Assembly (NCBI GenBank): GCA_013407085.1
Contig: JACCGJ010005201.1
Location: 93,442-157,441 of the forward strand
Reading direction: 5' to 3'
Length of the DNA: 64,000 bases
DNA from: Atriophallophorus winterbourni
Lineage: Eukaryota > Platyhelminthes > Trematoda > Plagiorchiida > Microphallidae
Shown: in pieces, positions 60,501 to 61,689 of the stretch
Layout: each line of letters begins with the position of its first letter
Position numbering within the stretch: position 1 is the first letter of the stretch
Notes under the pieces: generated by a model
Database searches by the model: none
Told to the model about the DNA's origin: nothing
What the model saw: the letters and a program-made list of their open reading frames with translations, nothing else
Made by a program: the position numbers and the translations under genes

Positions 60501-60967
60501 TGAGGATATGGAATTCAACTAAGCTAACGTCCAAGATCTTTTATAATTAGCAAGTGATAAAAATAGTCGTTTAAATATCTAAGGCTTATATGCTCTTATA
60601 TTCTGCTTGTGCAATCCATATCACGCGATTTTCCTGAAAGAGAAAAGTTTTCTCATTCCAAAATGAACGGTTGACTGCTAAAGACGCACTGCAAGTGAAT
60701 TTATTATCTTACTTTCACTTATCAAGAGAATCGCCGGTACTGCTAGCTGCACCCGCTCCTGGCTCTGAAGAAGAATCCAGCGGTTCCGAAGAGATGGGAG
60801 ATTCCAACGCAGATCCCGTCAATTGTCCTCCGGTTCCCGATTCCAAAACGGGTCGCGTAATAGAAAGAAATGTTGGTGACCATCGGTTATGGCGTTTCGC
60901 TCCGTTTAATTTTGAAAAATACCCCGGAATGCGAATGAACGTACCTCCGGAAAGAATGGCATGGACG
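442..60967 (+). CDS. TRPM_PZQ: TRPM_PZQ-like TRPM cation channel with NUDT9H region, 22 exons, partial at both ends
   Basis: Spliced gene model: 442-591, 626-679, 5153-5285, 7641-7787, 10128-10682, 13326-13361, 13655-13767, 18315-18415, 20496-20721, 22674-22769, 24916-25004, 27342-27435, 29465-29593, 36775-37077, 38190-38310, 41750-41857, 49480-49603, 53005-53204, 54287-54495, 55257-55406, 59097-59314, 60727-60967. All junctions keep phase and all introns are GT-AG. The 1,199 residues follow TRPM order: homology region, S1-S6, pore, TRP helix, coiled coil, NUDT9H entry. TRPM channels are tetrameric Ca2+-permeable plasma-membrane channels; a TRPM with NUDT9H in flatworms is the praziquantel-receptor type. 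No start or stop codon is in the window. The exact paralogue is inferred from the NUDT9H entry; the TRPM family itself is clear. Confidence 0.9.
592..625 (+). other. 34-bp mini-intron
   Basis: This sequence runs from gtaatt to tattttcag and separates two in-frame exons that together align with other TRPM proteins. Very short introns of about 30-40 bp are known from trematode genes, usually towards the 5' part. Read straight through, the frame meets a TAA within 10 bases, so the intron must be removed. Confidence 0.75.
626..679 (+). CDS. TRPM_PZQ: TRPM exon 2: TRPM homology region
   Basis: Residues 51-68, 18 codons, phase 0 to 0, with a textbook donor (cgg/gtgagt). It supplies the segment between the FLT..L..LY block and the D-x-G-x-VI block, which other TRPMs also have (NTLYHLVRDV-like position). 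Without it the linker would be too short. Its first residues (SSKVA) resemble the start of exon 3 (QSSKVA), so partial exon duplication is an alternative. Confidence 0.72.
1290..1720 (+). repeat. Penelope-type pLTR-like repeat, plus copy
   Basis: Contains the recurrent block cggttagagcaggttt...gtaacgtttcgc...cacagaagcttcgtcagacca (core 1342-1420). The same block recurs at 2200-2258(-), 9660-9725(-), 23616-23670(+), 34540-34600(+), 46330-46405(+), 55545-55610(-), 61040-61105(+), 63475-63520(-) and 63930-63975(-). The upstream piece accaatcgggagtccataatcatgaaaa also occurs just before the Penelope-like RT at 61.7 kb, which links this repeat to that element. Boundaries are approximate. Confidence 0.6.
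1850..2260 (-). repeat. Penelope-type pLTR-like repeat, minus copy
   Basis: Reverse complement of the block described at 1290-1720: on this strand ggttagaaccattcgtgtgtaacgtt, then gacactgaagtttcgttagacca (2200-2258), followed by the distal part with gaaggcaggtcaataaggtgg. It faces the plus copy, giving an inverted pair. Confidence 0.55.
2550..2615 (-). repeat. Hammerhead-repeat 3' fragment
   Basis: On the minus strand it reads acagcac-taaaccggt-t-gtggtgtgtgt, then gatggaattgcatgcaaat. This is the 3' half of the hammerhead-bearing repeat (stem II 3' arm, degenerate GAAA, palindromic ACCGGT, stem I GTGG). The CTGATGA half is missing. Confidence 0.5.
4917..4977. repeat. (ATT)n microsatellite
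   Basis: About 60 bases of ATT units with a few GTT interruptions, followed by ATGA/AATA-type repeats to about 5007. Confidence 0.95.
5153..5285 (+). CDS. TRPM_PZQ: TRPM exon 3: TRPM homology region
   Basis: Residues 69-112 plus one base of codon 113. The sequence ALRDVGKVIKALVG...YLSKEF matches the TRPM block D-x-G-x-V-I-x-x-L-x-G...R-K-x-F. Ending at gtag/gttcgt leaves phase 1, which fits exon 4. The stronger-looking donor 3 bases earlier (ggt/gtaggt) leaves phase 0 and hits a stop in exon 4. Confidence 0.83.
5286..7640 (+). other. Intron 3 (2.4 kb)
   Basis: Mostly featureless AT-rich sequence except the GC-richer block at 6538-6975, listed separately. No TRPM exon is missing by phase. 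Confidence 0.55.
6538..6975 (-). other. GC-richer block, open on both strands, unrecognised
   Basis: A 145-codon open frame on the minus strand (6538-6975) overlaps frames of 91 codons (6552-6827) and 65 codons (6733-6930) on the plus strand. The minus frame ends at a TAA inside AATAAA. It starts from a nonspecific ATG and shows no domain I recognise. The plus strand contains ggtgtagctcagattg, resembling a pol III A box. Composition suggests an inserted repeat (SINE or LINE tail) rather than a gene. Confidence 0.3.
7641..7787 (+). CDS. TRPM_PZQ: TRPM exon 4: acidic linker in the homology region
   Basis: Residues 113-161 plus one base of codon 162. It encodes a basic start (ARNAKRRGG), then an acidic stretch rich in D, E and Y (AYDEDGENGYEDDYD). 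It lies where other TRPMs have a charged variable linker. The acceptor is atttgcttag. The chosen donor gaatag/gtaaag keeps phase with exon 5; a good donor at 7825/7826 (acc/gtaagt) would break frame with exon 5 and may be used alternatively. Confidence 0.72.
9230..9425 (-). mobile_element. Penelope-like GIY-YIG endonuclease relic
   Basis: On the minus strand, between about 9400 and 9310, the translation gives DCTRVYIGKTSREV and then LINEH. That is the GIY-YIG endonuclease signature of Penelope-like elements (Y-I-G-K-T-S-R...EH). The surrounding frame is short and interrupted, so this is a fragment. A pLTR-like core lies at 9660-9725 on the same strand. Confidence 0.65.
9650..9730 (-). repeat. 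Penelope-type pLTR-like core, minus
   Basis: The minus strand reads gttccgtttccgataccgaatcttcgtcagatcaagcg, a diverged copy of the gtaacgtttcgcttctgacacagaagcttcgtcagacca block. Confidence 0.45.
10128..10682 (+). CDS. TRPM_PZQ: TRPM exon 5: long low-complexity linker
   Basis: Residues 162-346, the largest exon (555 bp). It sits between TRPM homology blocks and encodes a long Ser/Pro/Arg-rich stretch, a Cys/Trp patch (NCCLRFVSWCKG, near residue 271), then an Ala-rich run (AALAAATAATAVADP, near residue 330). Vertebrate TRPMs have only a short charged linker here. No domain is recognised; it looks cytoplasmic and probably disordered. Acceptor acctcag and donor gag/gtaaga are strong. Confidence 0.85.
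12142..12165. repeat. Hairpin: 8-bp perfect inverted repeat
   Basis: ctactgcc, 8-base loop, ggcagtag. Upstream, gcgcacataagtgcg (12099-12113) is another near-palindrome. Function unknown; possibly part of an inserted repeat. Confidence 0.6.
12515..12960 (+). mobile_element. LINE 3' fragment (RTE/BovB-like C-terminus)
   Basis: The frame at 12537-12764 reads DVRCLEVFDHWCLR...VSNAAVRTICG...RRQRLKWFGRAI. This is the conserved C-terminal region of RTE-type endonuclease-reverse transcriptases of animals (D-x-R-x-L-x-V-F-D-H-x-C-L-R, V-S-N-x-x-V-R, R-L-x-W-x-G). A stop at 12762-12764 and frame breaks follow. It ends in gataaataaaaaaa. No RT domain is present: 5'-truncated, dead. Confidence 0.75.
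13326..13361 (+). CDS. TRPM_PZQ: TRPM exon 6: 36-bp microexon
   Basis: Completes codon 347, adds 11 codons (EFSDKVDSYEA) and one base of codon 359. It is flanked by a strong acceptor (cttgattttccag) and the donor cac/gtaaga. Phase 1 on both sides means it can be skipped without a frameshift, so it could be a cassette exon. Its place before the LLIWSIL block is consistent with TRPM order, but there is no family motif inside it. Confidence 0.6.
13655..13767 (+). CDS. TRPM_PZQ: TRPM exon 7: homology-region block
   Basis: Completes codon 359, then residues 360-396. ARELLIWSILVGKLRMAELFW matches the strongly conserved TRPM block (x-DLLIW-A-x-x-x-x-R-x-x-x-A-x-x-x-W). The acceptor gttccatcgttag is preceded by a pyrimidine tract. 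The donor is aag/gtgggt. The intron before it is only 293 bp. Confidence 0.9.
14216..14371. repeat. Tandem duplication of a 78-bp unit
   Basis: Two copies starting at 14216 and 14294, both with tcatcaactagt, taaaa-tagcaagtcagga and attagttacgg blocks. They differ at scattered bases, so the duplication is not recent. Confidence 0.9.
15500..18296 (+). mobile_element. CR1-like non-LTR retrotransposon (EN + RT), degenerate
   Basis: Endonuclease pieces: LIAITETW (about 15541), LVYRSPSS (15763), LIMGDINLH (15860) and LSDHSVLVFDYVF (16084). RT pieces: SPGADGITPNVLR (16770), NYRPVTLLPVIAKVMERIV (16942), QHGFRSHGSC (17048), DISKAFGRVNHH (17158), GVQQGSMLGPLLFL (17324), LFADDMKIW (17411). A C-terminal region follows to the 3' end at ccataaatccttgaatcc. 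Stops and frameshifts break it into several frames, so it is dead. The orientation matches the host gene. Confidence 0.88.
18315..18415 (+). CDS. TRPM_PZQ: TRPM exon 8: homology region
   Basis: Residues 397-429 plus two bases of codon 430. EPIAGALLASILLTSL follows the position of the A-x-ALVACK block after the W-x-x-x-x-E in other TRPMs; KEDYRSFAK leads into exon 9. The acceptor ctctctctctttcaag starts about 18 bases after the CR1-like element ends. The donor is aaa/gtacgt. Confidence 0.82.
18416..20495 (+). other. Intron 8 (2.1 kb)
   Basis: Nothing recognised from 18416 to 19800. An LTR-like repeat module (two copies) occupies 19830-20360. The 145-codon minus frame at 19808-20245 lies inside that repeat and shows no domain. 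Confidence 0.5.
19830..20360 (+). repeat. LTR-like repeat module, two diverged copies
   Basis: Copy one (about 19910-20020) has gtggttaatgttacatcgagggtcc, gaatcctgtg, ggacgggaaatgagacttgg and cctcgactgacctggcgtaa. Copy two (about 20265-20350) repeats gtggttaatgttcgatgg...ggacaagaaatgaggtttgg...cgattgtcataac. The minus strand at 29830-29945 has the same module. It is probably part of an LTR retroelement terminal region; an aataaa follows copy one at 20044. Confidence 0.5.
20496..20721 (+). CDS. TRPM_PZQ: TRPM exon 9: conserved pre-S1 homology block
   Basis: Completes codon 430, then residues 431-505. ERAEGVLNECYREDEHR...LAAEGQSIKFMAHPCCQDFLTNTWNGNL is the TRPM signature (F-x-x-C-Y-x-x-D-E...L-A-x-x-x-x-x-x-F-x-A-H-x-C-x-Q-x-x-L-T-x-x-W-x-G-x-L). 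Acceptor aaatttcag and donor agg/gtaagt are strong. This is one of the clearest diagnostic exons. Confidence 0.96.
20722..22673 (+). other. Intron 9 (2.0 kb)
   Basis: A hammerhead-repeat copy lies at 21040-21185. Nothing else was recognised; frames at 21603-21839 and 21908-22228 lack motifs. Confidence 0.5.
21040..21185 (-). repeat. Hammerhead-bearing repeat, degenerate minus core
   Basis: The minus strand reads ctcca-ctgatga-gtgc-aaact-gcac-gca-accggt-c, then ggtgtgatggcaatgcatgcaaatgag. CTGATGA and a 4-bp stem II (GTGC/GCAC) are intact, but the expected GAA is GCA, so it should be inactive. The flank aacaagttgttcgtatcaaccttatcc is shared with 35530 and 49125. Confidence 0.65.
22674..22769 (+). 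CDS. TRPM_PZQ: TRPM exon 10: pre-S1 hydrophobic segment
   Basis: Residues 506-537, phase 0 to 0. A hydrophobic stretch (FLGIVCGLTLPFFIPKVIL) precedes KPKTVHAGEEE. It matches the TRPM pre-S1 segment (x-x-I-L-G-I-L-L-P-P...), which is membrane-associated in TRPM structures. The donor is gag/gtgaga. Confidence 0.88.
23600..24020 (+). repeat. Penelope-type pLTR-like repeat, two tandem distal parts
   Basis: The core at 23616-23670 reads ggtttttaataacgtttcgcc...gacactgaagcttcagcggacca. The distal part (gtaggcaaaaccagaatcagtgat...cggtcaaggtcatttgacac...ataacgcggttaag, 23726-23838) is followed by a second similar distal part (gtaggcaagaccaagataagtgg...ggttatggtcggttgacac...ggacggttaag, 23909-24032), giving a partial tandem. 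Confidence 0.6.
24275..24660 (+). repeat. Hammerhead-bearing repeat cluster (two plus units, one inverted piece)
   Basis: Unit one (24275-24430) ends in a hammerhead core. Unit two starts right after it (aagcgtcaagagcgctgtctcgggaatcactgtgattgtgaa) and matches the family interior. At 24580-24650 the sequence inverts: its reverse complement reads caatgctcattgaacctgatgaggtgtgc...ggatggggatgtgagcagcaaaa. Confidence 0.65.
24394..24435 (+). ncRNA. Hammerhead ribozyme-like motif
   Basis: ctccac-CTGATGA-cgat-aaaca-gaca-GAA-accagt-t-ttggag. The CTGATGA and GAA core elements are intact. Stem I pairs ctcca with tggag (5 bp). Stem III would be the near-palindrome accagt ending in T, followed by a permitted H17 (T) as cleavage site. 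Stem II (cgat/gaca) is weak, so activity is doubtful. Confidence 0.5.
24916..25004 (+). CDS. TRPM_PZQ: TRPM exon 11: Ser/acidic loop before S1
   Basis: Residues 538-566 plus two bases of codon 567. It encodes a polar linker (ESSSSGQTATEVNDESG...) matching the variable low-complexity loop before S1 in other TRPMs. Acceptor cacttgcag; donor agg/gtaatt. It is identified by phase and position rather than by a motif. Confidence 0.72.
25005..27341 (+). other. Intron 11 (2.3 kb)
   Basis: Nothing recognised at 25005-26170. A second CR1-like copy fills 26180-27290. Confidence 0.6.
26180..27290 (+). mobile_element. CR1-like LINE, 5'-truncated copy 2
   Basis: Nucleotide-level copy of the element at 17.1-18.3 kb: gttacttggacattcctaaa, ggagtgctatccaa, catttacccc-type and atggttctgttcgcggat blocks in the same order. 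It shares the 3' terminus aaccataaatccttgaatcc. Frameshifts and stops run throughout; only the RT second half and C-terminal part remain. Confidence 0.88.
27342..27435 (+). CDS. TRPM_PZQ: TRPM exon 12: start of S1
   Basis: Completes codon 567, then residues 568-598. IRDFYMAPVIRFVYNT matches the TRPM block x-x-E-F-Y-x-A-P-x-V-x-F at the cytoplasmic end of S1. Acceptor ctattttccgttaag lies about 50 bases after the CR1-like 3' end. Donor acg/gtaagt is strong. Confidence 0.93.
27436..29464 (+). other. Intron 12 (2.0 kb)
   Basis: AT-rich; a pyrimidine-rich patch lies at 28969-29000. Frames at 27554-27799 and 27848-28069 lack motifs. No repeat family was recognised. The ORF running into exon 13 from 29230 is intronic in another frame. 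Confidence 0.5.
29465..29593 (+). CDS. TRPM_PZQ: TRPM exon 13: S1 and S2
   Basis: Residues 599-641, phase 0 to 0. S1 is ISYVTFLVLFSYLLLVDF; S2 is YVVIAWVITLFIEEIKQ. The E638 and Q641 pair in the S2 end matches the Ca2+-coordinating Glu/Gln of TRPM2/4/8. Thr603 (codon 29477-29479) lies in S1 facing the expected ligand cavity, and Ser609 precedes the conserved Tyr610 (menthol Tyr position of TRPM8). Acceptor ttgcttcgtcctag; donor caa/gtaagt. Confidence 0.95.
29825..30420 (-). repeat. LTR-like repeat, minus strand
   Basis: On the minus strand a TATATAAG box (30089-30096) is followed about 35 bases later by AATAAA (30052-30057), as in an LTR U3-R region. A perfect 10-bp palindrome gtgtaccaat/attggtacac lies at 29961-29982. 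The module at 29830-29945 is shared with 19.9 and 20.3 kb on the plus strand. No gag-pol was found, so it is a solo LTR or fragment; boundaries are approximate. Confidence 0.45.
32790..33290 (-). mobile_element. CR1-like LINE 3' fragment
   Basis: The minus-strand frames read YGMQSWSPWLKKDVEL...HRSTKLV (33283-33005), then LVVPHSRMNCRSYFYSVRVCFTWNSLP (33000 onwards). These match the C-terminal region downstream of the RT of the CR1-like elements in this window (AVEVWAPWLRK...HRATKLV and WNSLP). Interrupted by a frame change near 33003; 5'-truncated. Confidence 0.8.
33458..33492 (+). ncRNA. Hammerhead-like motif, first copy of the dimer
   Basis: ATGATGA-tggc-aaaca-gccc-GAA-accggt-a-gtgg. The invariant C3 is replaced by A, so it should not cleave well. 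Stem II has three good pairs and stem III is the palindrome ACCGGT. Confidence 0.5.
33692..33733 (+). ncRNA. Hammerhead ribozyme motif, second copy of the dimer
   Basis: ctccac-CTGATGA-cggc-aaaca-gcca-GAA-accggt-a-gtggtg. The core is intact. Stem I pairs ccac with gtgg (4 bp, then one mismatch and another pair); stem II pairs ggc with gcc (C-A mismatch at the base). Stem III is the 6-bp palindrome ACCGGT, which ends in T before the H17 residue A727. A palindromic minimal stem III implies activity as a dimer, as described for Penelope and retrozyme hammerheads. Confidence 0.65.
34530..34610 (+). repeat. Penelope-type pLTR-like core
   Basis: agcagcttttgacacagaagcttcgtcagatccta matches the shared core of the family; the flanks are diverged. 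Confidence 0.5.
34850..34940 (+). mobile_element. RTE-like 3' tail with (CAA)n
   Basis: ccatcatgcgcttgtgatgtacatccgtgggcgacatcgacc, then about nine CAA units. The same terminus occurs at 40885-40950, 41410-41460 and 58490-58550. This is an extremely 5'-truncated insertion. Confidence 0.8.
35430..35705. repeat. Hammerhead-bearing repeat with inverted ends
   Basis: The left end on the minus strand reads gtggtgtgtgtgtgtgtgatggaaatgcgtgcacatgag. The right end on the plus strand reads ttggggtttttgtcatggaaatgcacgcaaat. The termini are therefore inverted relative to each other. The interior (gaacaggttggtcgtaccaactttatccaacagtggc) is shared with 49125. The right end carries a hammerhead-like core at 35640-35675 (CTGATGA-gtgc-aaaca-gtcc-GAA-aacagt-c). 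Confidence 0.6.
36775..37077 (+). CDS. TRPM_PZQ: TRPM exon 14: S3, S4 and S4-S5 linker
   Basis: Residues 642-742, phase 0 to 0. S3 starts at GWNKLDCAGLGLYIAGFILRL; N658 and D661 match the Asn/Asp of the TRPM Ca2+ site. S4 includes FVFYIRLMYTFSFNIALGPK; R721 and Y724 match the conserved S4 Arg and the Arg+3 position of the TRPM8 cooling-agent pocket. LGPKLIMIGKM is the S4-S5 linker. A good acceptor (atatttcag) and donor (atg/gtaagt). Confidence 0.97.
37078..38189 (+). other. Intron 14 (1.1 kb)
   Basis: Includes a minus-strand hammerhead-like core at 37440-37510. The rest is AT-rich with nothing else recognised. Confidence 0.6.
37440..37510 (-). ncRNA. Hammerhead-like motif with perfect core and stem II
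   Basis: The minus strand reads CTGATGA-gtgc-gaaca-gcac-GAAAC-cgttcgtg. All core bases and a fully paired 4-bp stem II (with canonical G10.1-C11.1) are present. Stem III is not the usual ACCGGT palindrome (accgtt) and stem I pairing is not evident, so the copy may be inactive. The flank gcatgcaagtgagg matches other copies. Confidence 0.55.
38190..38310 (+). CDS. TRPM_PZQ: TRPM exon 15: S5
   Basis: Residues 743-782 plus one base of codon 783. S5 is DLIPFMIILTVIMVGYAVAAQSI, matching TRPM S5 (x-x-F-x-x-x-x-x-V-x-M-x-x-G-V-A-x-Q-x-I). An N-glycosylation sequon (NMT, N779) lies in the predicted extracellular stretch after S5. Donor ttg/gtatgt. Confidence 0.94.
39290..40955 (+). mobile_element. 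RTE-like non-LTR retrotransposon, 5'-truncated, degenerate
   Basis: Frame 39327-39953 encodes RT blocks: NNYRRISFLNFVGKLFAKVL, SQCGFRKGRSTVHMIF, FIDLTKSFDYVSREGL, RRGVKQKCVLAPTLF (GVKQGC changed to GVKQKC). The FADDA-type motif at about 39954 (FADDAAFIAQ) follows an in-frame TAG. The C-terminal domain is SACVLNALLYGSETW...RHERKLNAFHLRSMRRIL...RRLRWLGHVNRM (40283-40558). It ends with gaggccaacaacaac. Stops make it dead. Confidence 0.85.
40955..41465 (+). mobile_element. Second RTE-like 3' end, head-to-tail
   Basis: A 510-bp copy that begins inside the C-terminal domain (gctgatgtacagggcatgtc...cgccgcctacgctatctaggcc) and ends in ggaggccaacaacca. It lies directly after the (CAA)n tail of the previous copy. 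About as diverged as that copy; frames are broken. Confidence 0.8.
41750..41857 (+). CDS. TRPM_PZQ: TRPM exon 16: pore helix and selectivity filter
   Basis: Completes Gly783, then residues 784-818. FTEIIFAMYTTSYFQMFGDFSLDEL aligns with the TRPM pore helix and filter (x-x-x-x-F-x-x-P-Y-x-x-x-F/Y-G-x-x-x-x-D). The filter is FGDF (Gly808-Asp809), where TRPM2 and TRPM8 have FGQ and TRPM3 has YGE. Acceptor gtgttattgaag, donor gaag/gttagt, phase 1 both sides. Confidence 0.93.
42235..42320 (-). repeat. Hammerhead-repeat interior fragment
   Basis: The minus strand reads gggtttaaccccatccaagtgtctgggcacatgtgattgaacaggttggtcgtgccagcc. It matches the interior at 49090-49145 and 35490-35555. No ribozyme core remains. 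Confidence 0.6.
42535..43082 (+). repeat. Tandem repeat, period about 425 bp (1.3 units), SINE-like
   Basis: A 120-bp segment (gagctcaaata-agcgaaactc...tggaccg-cgtgatcaactttgtgaatag-tcgatgggcttggca-gga...gtagtcacaaatata) occurs at 42538-42660 and again at 42963-43080. Between them is the tRNA-like segment at 42878-42950. Confidence 0.8.
42878..42950 (+). other. tRNA-like segment (pol III box B)
   Basis: gccaagatcgttaaggcttgtgactacaatggtggtcggggtttcgaatcccacccccg. The box B-like ggtttcgaatccc sits in a fully paired T arm (ggggtttcgaatcccacccc region), and the upstream ccaag...gttaaggc resembles the box A/D-arm of tRNA-Ser/Leu. No complete cloverleaf closes, so it is a tRNA-derived SINE head or a tRNA pseudogene. 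Confidence 0.5.
45790..45865 (-). repeat. Hammerhead-repeat interior fragment
   Basis: The minus strand reads gtttatcggctgcttcagcgcttggccaggaatcaattcgtgaccgtggtta, a diverged copy of the unit interior at 33528-33600. Confidence 0.55.
46085..46195 (+). repeat. Hammerhead-repeat fragment with degenerate core
   Basis: ggctcactaaacatatcttaatggctgcat-ATGATAA-cagc-aaaca-gcca-GAA-accggt-t-gtattgtgtg. The C3 and G8-A9 positions are altered, so it should be inactive. The ACCGGT palindrome is kept. It continues into ggtgatatgagcaacaaaat. Confidence 0.6.
46325..46420 (+). repeat. Penelope-type pLTR-like core
   Basis: tcggttagagcaggttttatgtaacgtttcatttctgacacaatagcttcgtcagacgaagggtga; one of the best preserved copies of the shared block. 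Confidence 0.65.
47690..49080 (-). mobile_element. CR1-like LINE, 5'-truncated, minus strand
   Basis: Minus-strand RT blocks: IPPQWKAGMITFIYNGG, NCRPVTLLPVISKLMERIV, AAQHGF (49076-48861); SYIDISQAFDRVNRH (about 48775); GVPQGSVLGPLLFLVYM (about 48600) and LFADDIKI (about 48505). The C-terminal part includes IPHSRLNIRRKFLSVRICFTW (47860). It belongs to the same clade as the 15.5-kb copy but is a different lineage. Frameshifts make it dead. It joins a hammerhead repeat at about 49083. Confidence 0.87.
49085..49310 (+). repeat. Hammerhead-bearing repeat, plus copy
   Basis: Interior gaacaggttagttgtaccaaccttatccaacagtggcatacaagcgcaacttgttta, then a core at 49223-49250: CTGATGA-atgc-aaaca-gcat-GAA-acgtgtgt-c. 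Stem II is a perfect 4 bp (ATGC/GCAT) and the core bases are intact. Stem III lacks the ACCGGT palindrome. It ends in gggtatgtgagcaccacaatg. Confidence 0.65.
49480..49603 (+). CDS. TRPM_PZQ: TRPM exon 17: pore loop and S6
   Basis: Completes D819, then residues 820-859 plus two bases of codon 860. The short post-filter loop has two cysteines (C822, C827; TCQQHMCP), as in TRPM pore loops where such a pair forms a disulphide. S6 is WLVPIMLGFYVLLTNILMFNLLIAMF, with the TRPM-typical L-x-x-N-I-L-x-x-N-L-L-I-A-M-F. Donor ttc/gtaagt. Confidence 0.97.
49604..53004 (+). other. Intron 17 (3.4 kb)
   Basis: AT-rich. The only structure seen is an 8-bp perfect hairpin at 50619-50637 (gcgttgcc, aaa, ggcaacgc). 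Frames of 60-120 codons here lack motifs. No repeat family was recognised. Confidence 0.5.
53005..53204 (+). CDS. TRPM_PZQ: TRPM exon 18: TRP helix
   Basis: Completes S860, then residues 861-926 plus one base. YYWNYQRYQMINDYVHRSPLVPPIIIFWH matches the TRPM TRP-box region (x-W-K-F-Q-R-Y-x-L-I-x-x-Y-x-x-R-P-x-x-P-P-P-x-I). W874, R878 and Y879 are the conserved TRP-helix positions contacting the S1-S4 cavity. Acceptor tattccttacaag; donor ttct/gtaagt. Confidence 0.96.
53205..54286 (+). other. Intron 18 (1.1 kb)
   Basis: AT-rich with no recognised repeat. The 91-codon frame at 53378-53653 has no known motif. Confidence 0.5.
54287..54495 (+). CDS. TRPM_PZQ: TRPM exon 19: post-TRP cytoplasmic helices
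   Basis: Completes C927, then residues 928-996. LKKEKEMVKWEHMKAMDYLRE matches the TRPM connecting-helix stretch (x-x-W-E-x-x-x-x-E-x-Y-L). A Gly-rich loop (RGGGGVPGQGP) follows. Acceptor gtaactcccaag has a weak pyrimidine tract; donor gag/gtgagt is strong. Confidence 0.85.
54496..55256 (+). other. Intron 19 (0.8 kb)
   Basis: Carries two degenerate hammerhead-repeat fragments: 54945-55030 (gtgacagccaacagcccaaat...ggacatgtgaacagcaa) and 55140-55200 (atactcattgaacctaatcttgttgttcccaccggatg). Nothing else recognised. Confidence 0.5.
55257..55406 (+). CDS. TRPM_PZQ: TRPM exon 20: C-terminal coiled coil
   Basis: Residues 997-1046, phase 0 to 0. ELEKRFKEIDTQFQRFNDVDSRLNDVTQMLTNL is a heptad-type amphipathic helix matching the tetramerising TRPM coiled coil (compare the RFRQLDTKLNDL region of TRPM8). 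Donor agg/gtaagt. Confidence 0.93.
55535..55625 (-). repeat. Penelope-type pLTR-like core, minus
   Basis: The minus strand reads ccggttagaacagtgtattggcaatatttcgcttttgacacagaagctttgccagaccaatg, matching the family block in order. Confidence 0.6.
56640..58560 (+). mobile_element. RTE-like non-LTR retrotransposon copy, degenerate
   Basis: RT fragments NYRLANGKDEIPPELIKCY (about 56876), NVVGKLF (57064), FHKRRSTVEMIF-type (57146) and FIDLTKTFDYVIREGLFKM (57237) lie in several frames. The C-terminal region NALLYVSETWTIHARHERKLDAFHLRS...RRLRWIGHVYRMENG (57889-58362) follows. It ends in gaccgaaggaggccaacaacaacaa. It contains several small deletions relative to the 39.3-kb copy. Confidence 0.85.
59097..59314 (+). 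CDS. TRPM_PZQ: TRPM exon 21: linker with polyproline run
   Basis: Residues 1047-1118 plus two bases. A polar and acidic segment (CQCNELSEEV), a basic-helical stretch (TRKRTKLELAVQSALEAAKDVL) and then 12 prolines in a row preceded by RPPT. It lies between coiled coil and NUDT9H. No enzyme motif; the proline run could bind SH3/WW-type modules (inference). Acceptor acatgtttcag; donor ctag/gtaacg. Confidence 0.85.
59315..60726 (+). other. Intron 21 (1.4 kb)
   Basis: AT-rich at 59315-60130, then a fold-back hammerhead repeat (60142-60520). Confidence 0.6.
60142..60520. repeat. Fold-back (long inverted repeat) of the hammerhead repeat
   Basis: The left arm 60142-60282 is the reverse complement of the right arm 60340-60447, with one block of about 30 bases extra on the left. 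The 57-base spacer begins gtagtggtgtg, the sequence that follows ACCGG in hammerhead copies. The right arm then continues in family order to cacgctcattgaaactaatcttactttctccaccagatga at 60457-60505. Confidence 0.8.
60727..60967 (+). CDS. TRPM_PZQ: TRPM exon 22: acidic linker and start of NUDT9H
   Basis: Completes R1119, then residues 1120-1199, ending phase 0 at acg/gtgtgt. An acidic Ser/Glu patch (GSEEESSGSEEMGD) leads to RLWRFAPFNFEKYPGMRMNVPPERMAWT, which matches the NUDT9/NUDT9H entry (Y-P-x-x-x-x-R-x-x-V-P-x-x-K-V-P-W). The Nudix-box part must lie beyond the window, so its catalytic status cannot be judged. Confidence 0.88.
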
Positions 60968-61029
60968 GTGTGTTATTATTATTTTTAGTCGATACATTGC
61001 ATTCTAGTTGCCGTACGCTCATGTTCAAA

Positions 61030-61310
61030 TGAAGTTGAAAACAATCGGTTAGAACAGAATTTGCGTCACGTTTGTCATTTTACACAAGCTGTGTCAGACC
61101 AACCACCACCTCTAATTGGTCGCATCATTAAACTGCCCATTAAAATCCCGGTGGTGTGAAATCAACACAAAGACGTCCTCAATTGGCCTATTTACTCAGC
61201 ACACCGTGAAATCTGTCAAGGTCAATTGCCATTGGTGTTCAAATGTGCGAGGCTAAGCGCGTGACCAATTTGTATAAAGCTAAGTTTTAAAGTTAATTGA
61301 AAGTTGTGCA
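61030..61310 (+). repeat. Penelope-type pLTR-like repeat upstream of the RT body
   Basis: aatcggttagaacagaatttgcgtcacgtttgtcattttacacaagctgtgtcagacca, then gtgaaatctgtcaaggtcaattgcc. It lies about 450 bp upstream of the reverse transcriptase part, in the same orientation. Confidence 0.65.
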
Positions 61311-61689
61311 CAATTCCAACCTTAATTAATATATTTCCGCAACCACACTGAATGTCATATTATGGAGATTTCAGCCCCGTATACTTTGCTAACTTCCGGG
61401 GTTCCAGTCGCATGCAGAGATTCATTATAAGACGCAATACACCTGCATTGTCAAAATCTAGTATGTGGGCAGTGACCAGCACGTGTTCAGTTCATATTGT
61501 GGTTATTTATTGAAAAACATGCAGAGGAGAAAGAGGAAAATATTTTTCCTGTACACGAATTTTTAGTAATCAAGATAAGTTCACAACACAAAATTAAGTA
61601 AAGATGACGAAGGAGACCTTACAGTAGATTTAGAATCGTCAGTCGTGTAATTCAATCTGAAACGGCCTTTTAAGCAGCAAAGTATTTTA

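Noticed and set aside
60172..60522. Overlapping 116-codon plus and 106-codon minus frames
   Set aside because: Both are by-products of the long inverted repeat at 60142-60447.
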